Assembly (NCBI GenBank): GCA_017304655.1 | Contig: JAFKLY010000003.1 | Span: 620,001-684,000, forward strand | Length of the DNA stretch: 64,000 nt | Source of the DNA: Sphingomonas sp. | GTDB taxonomy: Bacteria; Pseudomonadota; Alphaproteobacteria; Sphingomonadales; Sphingomonadaceae | Direction: 5' to 3' | Shown: positions 32,386 to 41,993 of the stretch, one piece after another | Layout of the letters: the number at the start of each line of letters is the position of its first letter | Numbering within the stretch: the stretch's first letter is position 1 | Made by a program: the position numbers and the translations under genes | Notes under the pieces: generated by a model | The model's database searches: none | What the model saw: only the letters and a program-made list of their open reading frames with translations | Told to the model about the DNA's origin: nothing

Positions 32386-32542
32386 TGAGTTTCCTTCCAC
32401 CCACGGCGCCCTATTGCGCGGCGGGGCTTGCTTGGGGCTGTCCGGCCCCTGCGGTTCGGGACTTGTCTGCGTCCCTGAGAGGTTGGCCGGATTGCCGCCC
32501 TCTCCTAGCCACGCCCGCAATTTGCGGGAGGCTGTAAGCAAA

Positions 32543-32564
32543 ACGGCCCGCCGAAGCGGGCCGT
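32543..32564 (-). terminator. Hairpin between rpsO and pnp
   Basis: A 9-bp stem ACGGCCCGC/GCGGGCCGT with a CGAA loop is followed on the minus strand by four T. It lies between rpsO and pnp, so it may act as an attenuator or processing site rather than a full stop. Confidence 0.75.
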
Positions 32565-32573
32565 GCTATCTTG

Positions 32574-32843
32574 TTACTTGCGAAGACCCAGCTTCGCGAT
32601 GAGGGCGGTATAGCGGCCCGCATCCTTCTTCTTCAGATAATCCAGCAGCGAGCGACGCTTGTTGACCAGCATCAGCAGACCACGACGGCTGTGATTATCC
32701 TTGTGATGTTCCTTGAAATGCTCGGTGAGGTTCGCAATGCGCTCGGTAAGGATCGCAACCTGCACTTCCGGCGAACCGGTGTCGCCCTCGTGCTGGGCGT
32801 TGTCCTTGATCAGCGCTTCCTTGCGCTCGGCCGTAATCGACAT
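32574..32843 (-). CDS. rpsO: 30S ribosomal protein S15
   Basis: This 89-residue primary-binding protein of the 30S platform contacts 16S rRNA. Recognised by [50 protein letters not shown]. Length is exactly standard. It lies between truB and pnp in the conserved order, with GGAATG-type spacing to its start. Confidence 0.98.
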   Translation of the reverse strand: MSITAERKEALIKDNAQHEGDTGSPEVQVAILTERIANLTEHFKEHHKDNHSRRGLLMLVNKRRSLLDYLKKKDAGRYTALIAKLGLRK

Positions 32844-32860
32844 CGTCCATTCCTTTCATG

Positions 32861-33799
32861 TCAGAGATTGAACCCGCGCACGACCCGGATGTCCGGCCCC
32901 AAAGCCTCCACCAGCGCGATGGGCAGATCGCCCAGAGTCGCCAGCAGCAAGCCTTGCGTGCGAGGATCCCCGGCCAGCGTCCGACCCTGCTTCAGGGCCA
33001 TGGCTTGTTCGGGGGTGACGGGCAAAGCCGGGATGTCGTCCAGCCCCGCCGTCAATGGCAGCATAAGCTGCGCAATGGCGCGCGCCTTAGCAGCCTCGTC
33101 CAGAATGTCCAGCGAAATCGCGGAACCGAGCGTGAACGGCCCCGCCTTCACGCGGCGCAGCATCGTCACATGGCCGACCGTGCCGAGCGCCAGCGCGATG
33201 TCACGCGCCAGGCTGCGGATATAGGTGCCCTTGGAGACATGGGCGGTGAGCGTGACCGCCTGCAGCCCCTGCCCCGCCCCGGCCCCCGCTACGGACGATT
33301 GCATGGCGAGGCTATGCACCGTCACGGCCCGCAGCTTCATCTCCACATCCTGCCCTGACCGCGCCAGATCATAAGCGCGCTGGCCGTCGATCAGGATCGC
33401 GCTGTAAGCGGGCGGCGCCTGCTCGATGGGACCGGTGAACCGGCCAAGCACGGCCTCGACCTGCGCCAGCGTGGGCCGAACCTCAGACGTGGCGATGACC
33501 GCCCCTTCAAGGTCCAGCGTGTCGGTCTGCGCGCCGAAAGCGACGGTGAAGTCATAGATCTTGTCGCTGTCCAGCATCCGCCCGGCCAGCTTGGTCGCCT
33601 CGCCGATCGCCACAGGCAACACGCCGGTCGCCAGCGGATCGAGCGTGCCGCCATGGCCCACCTTCGCCTTGCCATGCCCGGCCTGTCGCAGCGCGCGCTT
33701 GACCGCGCTCACGGCCTGCGTGGAGCCAAGACCATGGGGCTTGTCGAGAATGAGCCAGCCATGCAGCGGCGGCGCCGGATTTGGTGCGGGGGCAGTCAT
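32861..33799 (-). CDS. truB: tRNA pseudouridine(55) synthase TruB
   Basis: TruB isomerises U55 of the tRNA T-loop. The 312-residue protein has the N-terminal GWLILDKPHGLGSTQAVSAVKR and the catalytic segment GHGGTLDPLATGVLPVAIGEATK with the nucleophilic aspartate at residue 54. It also has ERLARDIAL-type KGTYIRSLARDIALAL, and a C-terminal PUA-like part. rpsO follows within 20 bases. Confidence 0.96.
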   Translation of the reverse strand: MTAPAPNPAPPLHGWLILDKPHGLGSTQAVSAVKRALRQAGHGKAKVGHGGTLDPLATGVLPVAIGEATKLAGRMLDSDKIYDFTVAFGAQTDTLDLEGAVIATSEVRPTLAQVEAVLGRFTGPIEQAPPAYSAILIDGQRAYDLARSGQDVEMKLRAVTVHSLAMQSSVAGAGAGQGLQAVTLTAHVSKGTYIRSLARDIALALGTVGHVTMLRRVKAGPFTLGSAISLDILDEAAKARAIAQLMLPLTAGLDDIPALPVTPEQAMALKQGRTLAGDPRTQGLLLATLGDLPIALVEALGPDIRVVRGFNL

Positions 33800-33894
33800 G
33801 CCTGCCCCTTAGCCGCAGCCGGAGCGCCTGTCAGGCCGGATGATGGACAGGGCGCCGGGTCGCCCCTGCCGGGATCGGCAAGGGCAGTGTCCGG

Positions 33895-34290
33895 TTACTT
33901 CTTCGGCTTGGCCGGCGGCGGCCCGCTCGTCACCAGCGAGGCGAGCGAATAGCGCGTGCCGGCGATGATGATTGCGCCATATTTGTCGAGCCGGTCAATG
34001 CCCTTGGTCTCGAAGCCGATGGCGGTCGCAAAGGGAAGGTCCGGCGACGGCATGGAGAGCGTCGCCAGATACCATTTGCCCTGACTGTCCTGCACATAGA
34101 CCTTGTCGTCTCCAGCCGCCTGCCAGTCGCGCACGCCACCATGATTGACGAAGGGGATCGCCGCCTCGCCAGCCTGAGTGGCGGCGGGAGCGTCGCCCGT
34201 GGCCTGGGCCATGGCCTGGAAACCTCCGGTTGCCACAAAAGCAAGCGTCGCCGCGACCGTGGCAATAGCATAACGTTTGAACTCAGCCAT
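33895..34290 (-). CDS. DUF6491-like secreted protein
   Basis: This 131-residue protein has an N-terminal signal peptide (cleavage near residues 28-30, FQAMAQA). The mature part includes IPFVNHGGVRDWQAAGDDKVYVQDSQGKWYLATL and a later TKGIDRLDKYGAIIIAGTRYSLASL, the pattern of the DUF6491 family of small exported proteins. Function unknown. The C-terminus is a Pro/Lys stretch. It is monocistronic between truB and tdk. Confidence 0.7.
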   Translation of the reverse strand: MAEFKRYAIATVAATLAFVATGGFQAMAQATGDAPAATQAGEAAIPFVNHGGVRDWQAAGDDKVYVQDSQGKWYLATLSMPSPDLPFATAIGFETKGIDRLDKYGAIIIAGTRYSLASLVTSGPPPAKPKK

Positions 34291-34385
34291 TTCTTGGCCT
34301 CCTTATTGGGCGCGACACTTGATCTTGCGGTCCTGCCTAGCAGACCACAGGTGAAGCGACCATGAACCGCTGGTTGCGCCGACGT

Positions 34386-34964
34386 TCAGCTGCGCAGCCG
34401 CGCCATGAAATGTTTGCGGCACAGCGCGACATAGCGCTCATTGCCGCCGATCGCCGTCTGCGCGCCTTCACTGACCGCCTGACCACTGGCGTCGATCCGC
34501 AGGTTCATCGTCGCCTTGGCGCCGCACTCGCACACCGCCTTCAGTTCGACGAGCAGATCCGCCAGCCCAAGCAGCGACGCAGCGCCCTCGAACAGCTCGC
34601 CCTGAAAATCCGTGCGCAACCCATAGCACAGCACCGGGATGCCCAGCTCATCGCAGACCCGCGCCAGGCCGAGCACCTGCGCGCGGGTGAGGAACTGCGC
34701 CTCGTCGATGAGCACGCAGGCAAGCGGCCCCTCGTCCGCCCGCGCCGCAATCGCCGCGAACAGGTCCGTCTGCGCATTGAAGACATTGGCCGGCGCGGAG
34801 AGGCCGATGCGCGAGCCGATCTGGCCCACGCCCTCGCGATCGTCCACGAGCGCGGTCCACAACATCGTCGACATGCCCCGCTCGCGATAATTGAAATCGG
34901 CCTGGAGCAGCGTGGTCGATTTGCCGGCATTCATGGAGGCGTAGTAGAAATAGAGCTTGGCCAT
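34386..34964 (-). CDS. tdk: Thymidine kinase
   Basis: This 192-residue type II thymidine kinase phosphorylates thymidine for salvage. It has the P-loop [12 protein letters not shown] (residues 10-21) and the Walker B-like [11 protein letters not shown]. The lasso region has [19 protein letters not shown], and cysteines in [12 protein letters not shown] form part of the zinc site. Length matches the family. The stop is close to a divergent region with no operon partner. Confidence 0.96.
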   Translation of the reverse strand: MAKLYFYYASMNAGKSTTLLQADFNYRERGMSTMLWTALVDDREGVGQIGSRIGLSAPANVFNAQTDLFAAIAARADEGPLACVLIDEAQFLTRAQVLGLARVCDELGIPVLCYGLRTDFQGELFEGAASLLGLADLLVELKAVCECGAKATMNLRIDASGQAVSEGAQTAIGGNERYVALCRKHFMARLRS

Positions 34965-35073
34965 AGGCTGACTTTGCCGGTGCCGAATGGGTTCTACAAG
35001 AAGATCATGCCATCCATCATCCTCCGCTCACCGGAGCTGGATCGCTTGCCTGCGCGCGCTGTGCGTCTAGAAT

Positions 35074-35535
35074 ATGGTTGTGACTGCAAACCGCTCTTCC
35101 GTATTTGCCCGCACCGCTGCTTGGCTCGAAAGCAAAACCGCAATTCTCTGCACAGTCAGCGTGTCTATTTCCCTTCTTTCGGTCCCTTTGGGCATCAGCC
35201 ATTGGGTAGCGCTGTATGTCGCCGCAGCGCTCATGTTTCTAATCGCGCAAATATTCATCGTACGATGGACGTTTGGTCGCGGCATGAGGTCGATCGCCGA
35301 TCTTGGTTTTGGATCGAACCGACAGGCATTGAAATACGGACTCTTGATGAAAGGGGTCGACAGAGGCCTTATGGCCATCGCTCTCTATAGCTTTGGCGCT
35401 TCCTTCCTTATTGCGTTTATGGATTTCGGTCAGACAGTCTCTGGCGCGATGCTTCTGTCTCTCGCGAGCTTTGGCGCGGTGACGCAAGCCATGCGCCTCA
35501 ATCGCCTCTGGCCCACCGACGCGGCCAAACGATAG
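35074..35535 (+). CDS. Membrane protein of unknown function
   Basis: This 153-residue protein has four hydrophobic segments (about residues 23-42, 45-65, 99-116 and 122-140) separated by short basic loops such as RWTFGRGMRSIADLGFGSNRQ. No known family recognised. It stands between tdk and the YceI gene and uses somewhat more A/T than neighbours. Confidence 0.55.
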   Translation: MVVTANRSSVFARTAAWLESKTAILCTVSVSISLLSVPLGISHWVALYVAAALMFLIAQIFIVRWTFGRGMRSIADLGFGSNRQALKYGLLMKGVDRGLMAIALYSFGASFLIAFMDFGQTVSGAMLLSLASFGAVTQAMRLNRLWPTDAAKR

Positions 35536-35754
35536 ATCCCAGCTCGATTTTGGTTTTGGTCCCGGTTCGCAGCGTTGGCGCCGCATACATCCCTTCCAAG
35601 GACGACTTGCCCTGCCGGTGCGACGGCCCGTTTTTCTGTCCTTTTTTTCATCAAACGGCCTCTTGCGGAGGACCTGTGGGAGGCGCATCCCATTGGGTGG
35701 GGGGCGTCGAGGCCGGGACGATGGCCGGATGACATGTCCAACGGAGATTACCCC

Positions 35755-36321
35755 GTGCGCCACCTCTTCCTGCTCCCCATGCTGCTGGTGACGACAGCGA
35801 ATGTGGACGATCAGCGCATGCATTTCGTGCTCGATCCTGCCCATAGCGACATTCGCGCGTCGGTCGCTTTCCTGGGGATCGGTAGCCAGACCGCCCGCTT
35901 CCCCAGCGCGTCCGGCAAGGCCGTGCTCGATCCCGGCAATATCGAGGCAATGCAGCTCGACATGCTCATCGACGCGCGCGCCGTCACGGCGGGCGATCGC
36001 GCGACGACGGCGATGCTGCGGGGGCCAAGCTTCTTCGATGTCGCGCATTATCCGGCGCTGCATTTCGTGGGTGAGCATTTCGCCATGACCGGCGAGAAGA
36101 CCGCGCTGCTGACCGGGCATGTCACGGCACGGGGCGTCACGCGCCCGGCCTCAGTGACTGTCGCCTTCACCGCGCCGCCCATGAACGCCGCAGCCGGCGA
36201 ACCGCTCCGGCTGACCGCGACCATGGCGATCAATCGCGATGATTTCGGCATGACGGCCTATCATATCCTGATCGGCCGGCATGTGACGATCAACATTCAG
36301 GCCATGATGGTGCCCGGCTGA
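35755..36321 (+). CDS. YceI-family periplasmic protein
   Basis: YceI proteins are lipocalin-like periplasmic proteins thought to bind isoprenoid-type lipids. The core is recognised by MHFVLDPAHSDIRASVAFLGIG, FDVAHYPALHFVGEHF, GHVTARGVTRPASVTVAF and MAINRDDFGM. A GTG start at 35755 gives a clean signal peptide (MRHLFLLPMLLVTTANV) with GGAG eight bases upstream. An ATG at 35734 would add a hydrophilic stretch before it. Length from GTG is 188 residues, normal for the family. Confidence 0.85.
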   Translation: MRHLFLLPMLLVTTANVDDQRMHFVLDPAHSDIRASVAFLGIGSQTARFPSASGKAVLDPGNIEAMQLDMLIDARAVTAGDRATTAMLRGPSFFDVAHYPALHFVGEHFAMTGEKTALLTGHVTARGVTRPASVTVAFTAPPMNAAAGEPLRLTATMAINRDDFGMTAYHILIGRHVTINIQAMMVPG

Positions 36322-36421
36322 CGGGATCGCGCGGCTGACCTCCTTGGGCCGACGCGGGCAGATTGGGCCATGCTCTCACGATCGTCCACAAAGCCGGTCC
36401 AGCATGGCCCGCCAAGGCCTG

Positions 36422-36934
36422 CTATGCCGGCCAGGCCAGCCCTGTCGCATGATCGCGGATGCCGACCGGCCAGTCTGCCGTCTGCGCGGCGAACCGGGGG
36501 CGATCGTCCGCATAGAGCGCGCGGATCGCTTCCTCGAAGCCGGGCTTGTCGCCGGCAATGGCCGAGAGGAAACGATAGGCCGCGTCGCGACCCGCCGACG
36601 ACGGGGCTTCGGCCCTCAATGCCTCCTCGACCAGACGCCGCAGCGTTGCCGAGGCGCCCCCGCGCTGGCGAGCCAGCCAGTCCCAATGACGCGGCAGCAA
36701 TGTCACCTCGCGCGGCGAGACGCCAAGTTTCGGCCGCCCTCGCCCGCGTGGCTCGGGCTGCTGCACCTTGATCTGGCGCAGGTCGAAATCGATCTGCGCG
36801 CCCGTCTCATCGTCGAACACGAGCAAGTCCGAGGCGCGCGGCATCGCCTCCATACCGCGCAGCGTTTCGACGATGTGATCGCGCGGACCGCTGGCGATCC
36901 AGAGGTCGTTGGCAAAGGCGGTATAGGTAGTCAT
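36422..36934 (-). CDS. DUF2239-family protein
   Basis: This 170-residue cytosolic protein is recognised by MTTYTAFANDLWIASG, LLVFDDETGAQIDFDLR and RGRPKLGVSPREVTLLPRHWDWLA. It also has GGASATLRRLVEEALR and AYRFLSAIAGDKPGFEEAIRALYADD. This full layout is that of DUF2239, whose role is unknown; a basic RGRPKLG AT-hook-like segment suggests nucleic-acid contact. The ATG at 36934 is chosen because upstream residues are unlike the family. Confidence 0.85.
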   Translation of the reverse strand: MTTYTAFANDLWIASGPRDHIVETLRGMEAMPRASDLLVFDDETGAQIDFDLRQIKVQQPEPRGRGRPKLGVSPREVTLLPRHWDWLARQRGGASATLRRLVEEALRAEAPSSAGRDAAYRFLSAIAGDKPGFEEAIRALYADDRPRFAAQTADWPVGIRDHATGLAWPA

Positions 36935-37187
36935 GTCGCACTCCGGATCGGGAGCGCGACATTTAAATCCGGATAATATTTGAGTCAATATACCCGGATG
37001 TAATTCTCTCGTCATCGGGCCTGGTTTGCACGGCCGGCACTGCGAGCGAGGACCGGCCCGTGCCGACTGTCCTGTGCCGGGACAGCCTTCTCCCCGTCAC
37101 GAAAGAGTCATGCCGGAGTCGTCGGTTCGTCTTCCCCCGCAGCGAAGCATGCTTGGTTAGCAGTGCGCTAACTTTGGGAGAAATCGA

Positions 37188-37901
37188 ATGAACAGGACCA
37201 TTTACGCGCTCGGGCTGGCTGCCGCCGGCCTCCTCGCCGCCTCGGCTTCCAGTGCAAACGCCGCTACCATCCAGAGCTTCGACAGCGGCTGGTACACGAA
37301 CAGCGGCTTCACCGCCGGCGTCGCCAATATCAACGTCGGCTCGAGCAACTTGAGCGGCGCGATCTACAACAATTATCTCGCCTTCAACATTGCAAGCCTG
37401 GCCGGCCAGACCATCACCTCCGCCACACTCACCTTCTATGGCGGCAACGGGGTCAACACCTCCTCGACCAGCGAGACGCTGGGCCTGTTCGACTATACCG
37501 GCAGCATCAACGCGCTGCTCAGCGACCAGAGCAGCGTTGGCGTCTTCACCGATCTGGGCAACGGCGCGAGCTACGGCACCGCCGAAATCGCCGCCGGGGC
37601 GATCCAGCAGTTTTCGGTGACGCTCACGCAGGCCGCAATCGCCAACCTGAACGCGGCGGCAAACAGCCAGAGCGACACCCGGTTCGTGATCGGCGGTTCG
37701 CTCCAGTCCGTCAGCGGCCCCTGGGCCAATGAGCAGCTGTTCGCGATCTTCGGACCGCAGACCGCTCTCTCCCCGGCAGCCTATCTGACGCTCGAGACGA
37801 CGGCCGTTCCCGAGCCGGCAAGCTGGGCGCTGATGATCGCGGGCTTCGCGCTCGTCGGCAGCGCCCTGCGCCGCACGAAGAGCCGTGTCCGCTTCGCCTG
37901 A
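37188..37901 (+). CDS. PEP-CTERM sorting domain protein 1
   Basis: This 237-residue exported protein has a signal peptide (cleavage near SSANA, residue 25), a Ser/Asn/Gly/Thr-rich mature part, and a C-terminal sorting signal VPEPASWALMIAGFALVGSALRR. The PEP motif, hydrophobic helix and basic end direct processing by an exosortase, which is not encoded in this window. The mature part resembles a beta-rich surface or matrix protein; no further domain recognised. Confidence 0.88.
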   Translation: MNRTIYALGLAAAGLLAASASSANAATIQSFDSGWYTNSGFTAGVANINVGSSNLSGAIYNNYLAFNIASLAGQTITSATLTFYGGNGVNTSSTSETLGLFDYTGSINALLSDQSSVGVFTDLGNGASYGTAEIAAGAIQQFSVTLTQAAIANLNAAANSQSDTRFVIGGSLQSVSGPWANEQLFAIFGPQTALSPAAYLTLETTAVPEPASWALMIAGFALVGSALRRTKSRVRFA

Positions 37902-37956
37902 GAATCAATGAGAGCGGCCGCTTCGCTCGCGTGCGGGGCGGCCGTTGTCCTGCGTG

Positions 37957-38349
37957 TCAGGCGTCGTCCTCGCCGCCCAGATCGCGCGCCACCGTGGGCG
38001 AACGCAGGATGGCGTCGATATGGCTGCCTTCCTCGAAGCTCTCGTCACCGATGAACTTGAGCTTGGGCGCGAATTTCATCTTCACGTGGCGGGCCACCTC
38101 GCGCTGGAGATAGGCCGTGTTGGTGCGCAGCGCCTTCAGCACCGCGTCCTCATCCCTGCCCAGCAGCGGCTTGATGAACACCGTCGCATGCTTGAGGTCC
38201 GGCGACATGCGCACTTCCGTGACGCTCACCAGATGGCTGGCCAGCACATCGTCATGCACGTCGCCGCGCTGGAGGATGCCGGCGAGCACATGGCGCACCG
38301 CCTCCCCCACGCGCAGCACGCGGACCGAGGGTTCTCCGGAACCGCTCAT
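37957..38349 (-). CDS. rbfA: Ribosome-binding factor A
   Basis: RbfA is a 30S maturation factor with a KH-like fold. The 130-residue protein has [20 protein letters not shown] near the start, [17 protein letters not shown], and the conserved [32 protein letters not shown]. It is the last gene of the rimP-nusA-infB operon, 24 bases after infB. In many alphaproteobacteria truB follows immediately; here about 4 kb separates them. Confidence 0.95.
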   Translation of the reverse strand: MSGSGEPSVRVLRVGEAVRHVLAGILQRGDVHDDVLASHLVSVTEVRMSPDLKHATVFIKPLLGRDEDAVLKALRTNTAYLQREVARHVKMKFAPKLKFIGDESFEEGSHIDAILRSPTVARDLGGEDDA

Positions 38350-38373
38350 GGCTTTGCCTCCTACCGGCGGGCG

Positions 38374-40935
38374 TCAGAGCGACCGCGCGCGCTCCTCGAC
38401 ATCGAACAGCTCGAGCATGTCGCCGACCTTGATGTCGTTCGTATCGTGCAGCACCGCGCCGCACTCGATACCGGCCCGCACCTCGGACACATCGTCCTTG
38501 AAGCGGCGGAGCGAGGCGATGGTCGTCGCCGAGACGATGACGTTGTCGCGCGTGAGACGGGCGTTGAGGCCCTTGCGGATGACACCATCGACCACGAGCA
38601 GACCGGCCGCCTTGTCCTTCTTGCCGGCCGGGAAGACCTGCAGAACCTCGGCCATGCCGACGATGGTCTCGATGCGCTCCGGCGCGAGCTGGCCGGCCAT
38701 CTCGTTCTTCACTTCCTCAATGAGGTCGTAAATCACGTCATAGTAACGCAGCGATACCTTATCGCGTTCGGCCAGCGCACGGGCCTTGGCATTGGGGCGC
38801 ACGTTGAAGCCGATGAGCGGCGCGCGGCTGGCCGCAGCCAGCGTCACGTCACTCTCGGTGATCGCGCCGACGCCGGAGTGCAGCACGCGGACCTTGATCT
38901 CGTCCGTGGAAGCGCGGGTGAGCGATCCGATGATCGCCTCGACCGTGCCCTGCACGTCGCCCTTCACCACGATCGGATATTCGATCTGCGTGGTGTTGAG
39001 CGCGGAGAACATGTGCTCGAAGCTGGTCGGCGCGGACGTCGTGCGCTTGCGGGTCGCCAGTTCCTGACGATAGGCCGCAACTTCACGGGCACGCGCCTCG
39101 TTCTCCACGACGCTGAGCTGATCGCCCGCCATCGGCACGCCGGAGAGACCCAGCACCTCGACGGGCGTCGACGGCCCGGCTTCCTTCACGCTCTGGCCCT
39201 TGTCGTTGACCATGGCGCGCACCTTGCCGCTCTGTTCGCCGACGACGAAGATGTCGCCGACCTTGAGCGTGCCGCGTCCCACCAGGATGGTCGCGACCGG
39301 GCCACGGCCCTTGTCGAGCTGCGCCTCGACCACGGTGCCTTCGGCGGCGCGATCGGGGTTGGCCCGCAGTTCGAGCAGTTCGGCCTGCAGCATGATCTTC
39401 TCGATCAGCGTATCGAGGCCGATCTTCTTGAGCGCGGAAACTTCCACGTCCTGCGTGTCGCCGCCCATTTCCTCGACGACGATCTCATGCTCGAGCAGAC
39501 GCTCGCGGATGCGCTGCGGATTGGCCTCGTGCTTGTCCACCTTGTTGATCGCGACGATCATCGGCACGCCGGCCGCCTTCGTGTGGTTGATCGCCTCGAT
39601 CGTCTGCGGCATCAGCCCGTCATCGGCCGCCACCACCAGAATGACGATATCCGTCACGTTGGCGCCGCGCGCACGCATCTCGGTGAACGCTTCGTGGCCG
39701 GGCGTATCGAGGAAGGTGATGACATCGCCGCCCTTGGTCTTCACCTGATAGGCGCCGATATGCTGGGTGATGCCACCGGCCTCGCCCGCCACCACATCGG
39801 TGCCGCGCAGGGCGTCCAGCAGGCTGGTCTTGCCGTGGTCGACATGGCCCATGATCGTGACGACCGGCGGCCGCGTCTGCAGCGTCTCGGGCGCGTCGAC
39901 GTCCCCGGCGCTGTCGATCTCGACGTCGCTGTCCGACACGCGCTGGATGCGGTGGCCGAATTCCTCGACCAGCAGCTCGGCGGTGTCCTGATCGATGGTC
40001 TGATTGACCGTTACCGCCATGCCCAGCTTGAACAGGGCCTTGACGAGGTCGGCGCCCTTCTCGGCCATGCGGTTGGCCAGTTCCTGCACCGTGATGCCTT
40101 CTGGCACCACAACGTCGCGGACCTGCTTGGCCTGCGGCTCGCGCGGGCCACCATAGCTGCGGCGATGCTCCTTCTCGCGGGCGCGCTTCAGCGCAGCGAG
40201 ACTGCGGGCACGCGCGCTGTCGTCGTCGGCCAGCGCCCGGTTGACGGTGAGCTTGCCCGACTGGCGGCGATCGTCGACGCGCTTGTTGCGATCGACCTTC
40301 GCCGGCTCCGGCCGCTTGACCGGTGCAGGGGGCGCCACGGGCGTGAATCGGCGCGGCGCAGGACGGCTGCCCTCGGCGCTCGCTTCCGCCTCGGCAGGCG
40401 CTGCTTCGGCAGCTTCCGGCGCGGCAGCCTCGGCAGCGGGAGCCTTGGCCTCTTCCTCGGTCTGCGACGCACGCTGACGCTCGGCTTCTTCCTCGGCGCG
40501 GCGATTTTCCTCGGCGCGGCGCTTTTCTTCCTCACTCGCGGCCTGGCGCTCGGCCTCCTCGCGGCGGCGAGCCTCTTCCTGCATCGTCATGCGGGCTTCT
40601 TCAGCCTCGCGCAGCAGCTTGGCCTGCAATTCCTGCCGGCTCATCAGATTGTCCGTCGCGGACGCGCGCGGCGCGGGCGCGACGGGGCGCGCTTGCTGCA
40701 CGGGCGGCGGTGGAGGCGGCGGCGGCGCAGCCGCAGCGACGGGCTCCGGCGCCGGACGCGTGGCAGGCTCAGCCTCACCGGGCTTGCCGAGGATGCGACG
40801 GCGCTTCACCTCGACCACGACCGTATTCTTGCGGCCATGGCTGAAGCTTTGCTGCACCTGGCCGGCCTCGACCGTCCGCTTCAGCCCAAGCGGCTTGCGG
40901 CCCAAGGTCGGCTTGTCATTCCCATTGTCACTCAT
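38374..40935 (-). CDS. infB: Translation initiation factor IF-2
   Basis: This 853-residue GTPase places initiator tRNA on the 30S subunit. The N-terminus has a short conserved segment ([25 protein letters not shown]) typical of alphaproteobacteria, followed by a long charged Ala/Glu/Arg and proline-rich region. The G domain begins near residue 355 ([31 protein letters not shown]), followed by domains II-IV. It lies in the nusA operon between ylxR and rbfA. Confidence 0.98.
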   Translation of the reverse strand: MSDNGNDKPTLGRKPLGLKRTVEAGQVQQSFSHGRKNTVVVEVKRRRILGKPGEAEPATRPAPEPVAAAAPPPPPPPPVQQARPVAPAPRASATDNLMSRQELQAKLLREAEEARMTMQEEARRREEAERQAASEEEKRRAEENRRAEEEAERQRASQTEEEAKAPAAEAAAPEAAEAAPAEAEASAEGSRPAPRRFTPVAPPAPVKRPEPAKVDRNKRVDDRRQSGKLTVNRALADDDSARARSLAALKRAREKEHRRSYGGPREPQAKQVRDVVVPEGITVQELANRMAEKGADLVKALFKLGMAVTVNQTIDQDTAELLVEEFGHRIQRVSDSDVEIDSAGDVDAPETLQTRPPVVTIMGHVDHGKTSLLDALRGTDVVAGEAGGITQHIGAYQVKTKGGDVITFLDTPGHEAFTEMRARGANVTDIVILVVAADDGLMPQTIEAINHTKAAGVPMIVAINKVDKHEANPQRIRERLLEHEIVVEEMGGDTQDVEVSALKKIGLDTLIEKIMLQAELLELRANPDRAAEGTVVEAQLDKGRGPVATILVGRGTLKVGDIFVVGEQSGKVRAMVNDKGQSVKEAGPSTPVEVLGLSGVPMAGDQLSVVENEARAREVAAYRQELATRKRTTSAPTSFEHMFSALNTTQIEYPIVVKGDVQGTVEAIIGSLTRASTDEIKVRVLHSGVGAITESDVTLAAASRAPLIGFNVRPNAKARALAERDKVSLRYYDVIYDLIEEVKNEMAGQLAPERIETIVGMAEVLQVFPAGKKDKAAGLLVVDGVIRKGLNARLTRDNVIVSATTIASLRRFKDDVSEVRAGIECGAVLHDTNDIKVGDMLELFDVEERARSL

Positions 40936-41003
40936 CGACGCAATCTAACCCTTCATCTTCCGTTCGGGCCGCCCGCAGGGAGCGTTGCCCGATTCGTTCG
41001 CCC

Positions 41004-41675
41004 TCACGCCGTAGCCTGAGGACCATCGTCCATATGCCGCGCGTCAGCCGAACCGGAGTTCGGCGCCGCGTTAGCGCATCCCAGATAGCTTTGCCAGCGC
41101 CCGAGCAGGCCGGCGATACGGCCTGCCGCGGCAGCATCCGTCACCGCGACATGGACGACGTTGTTTCGCCCCAATGCCATAGATAGGGCGTCGCGGTCCA
41201 CCGGCAACCGCGTGCCAGCGAAATCCTCGCCCTCGCGCTCCTCGCCCACGCGCCAGGCCTGGTCGAGCTTGCGGATGCCATCCTCGCCCGCATCGCCGGC
41301 ATGGAGCAGCTGGCGAACCCGCCCGCGCCGCGCCGCGACGTCAATCTTGTCGAAGCCGGAAATAAGATTGGAAGCGCGTGCCTCCAGCCCCAGTCGCGCC
41401 ATCAGATCATCGCGCAGGGCCGCATCGATCCGATCGGGCAGATCGTCCGGCACGTTAAGCGCTTCCCCCTTGAAGGCACGCGCCAGCGCGCCCTTGAGTT
41501 TGCCCTTGGCGATTGCCTGCTCAAGCTCGGCACGGCTGACGCCGATCCAGGCGCCCCGCCCCGGCGCGCGGGCGCGCACATCGGGCAGCACGTCGCCATC
41601 GGGCGAAATGGCCAGGCGGATGAGCTGGGCGGGATCGGCATGATCGGCCGACAGGATGCAGCGGCGCTCGCTCAT
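41004..41675 (-). CDS. YlxR-like (DUF448) RNA-binding protein
   Basis: This 223-residue protein has an N-terminal YlxR-type domain (RRCILSADHADPAQLIRLAISPDG and PGRGAWIGVSRAELEQAI) followed by an L7Ae-like domain (about residues 105-190). This layout is that of the alphaproteobacterial RNA-binding protein encoded between nusA and infB. It is probably an RNA-contacting factor in ribosome biogenesis or transcription; the exact role is not known. The first cysteine of the motif is present, but the usual RxCxxCR pattern is incomplete. Confidence 0.85.
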   Translation of the reverse strand: MSERRCILSADHADPAQLIRLAISPDGDVLPDVRARAPGRGAWIGVSRAELEQAIAKGKLKGALARAFKGEALNVPDDLPDRIDAALRDDLMARLGLEARASNLISGFDKIDVAARRGRVRQLLHAGDAGEDGIRKLDQAWRVGEEREGEDFAGTRLPVDRDALSMALGRNNVVHVAVTDAAAAGRIAGLLGRWQSYLGCANAAPNSGSADARHMDDGPQATA

Positions 41676-41765
41676 GCGCGCACCTCCCGCAAGTCAAGCG
41701 AACCGCGCGCCCCTGCCCCGGCAGGACCACCGGTCCGTCCCTCAATGACTGGAAGCCTCAGCCTC

Positions 41766-41993
41766 TCATTGGGAGGAACTCGCAGCATCGGCGACCTCCC
41801 TTTGGCGGGCGATGTCCGAGACGAGACGACCGGACACGCCCCAGTCATCCGCCGACACCTCGTTGATGACGACGAACACCTGCTCCGGCCGCTTGCCGAG
41901 ACGATCGACCAGCGACTGCGTCACATCGGCGACGAGAGCCGCCTTCTGCTCGCGCGTCACGCCTTCGATCACCTCGATCTTCACATAGGGCAT
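41766..41993 (-). CDS. 4-oxalocrotonate tautomerase-like protein
   Basis: This 75-residue protein of the tautomerase superfamily has the catalytic proline as the first residue after Met (PYVKIEVIEGVTREQK). Aligned to 4-OT, the catalytic arginines 11 and 39 are replaced by valine and phenylalanine, so it is unlikely to be a classical oxalocrotonate tautomerase. The start codon overlaps the nusA stop by one base (TGATG), so it is probably coupled to nusA. Its position inside the nusA-infB operon is unusual. Physiological role unknown. Confidence 0.85.
   Translation of the reverse strand: MPYVKIEVIEGVTREQKAALVADVTQSLVDRLGKRPEQVFVVINEVSADDWGVSGRLVSDIARQREVADAASSSQ

Noticed and set aside
30433..32388. 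651-residue open frame opposite pnp
   Set aside because: Antisense shadow of PNPase, whose domains are unmistakable on the minus strand.
34362..35390. 342-residue plus-strand frame opposite tdk
   Set aside because: It is antisense to tdk for most of its length and then enters the next gene out of frame.
37945..41019. 1024-residue open frame on the plus strand opposite rbfA/infB/ylxR
   Set aside because: It is the antisense shadow of infB; no start context or domain, and the opposite strand encodes clear core genes.
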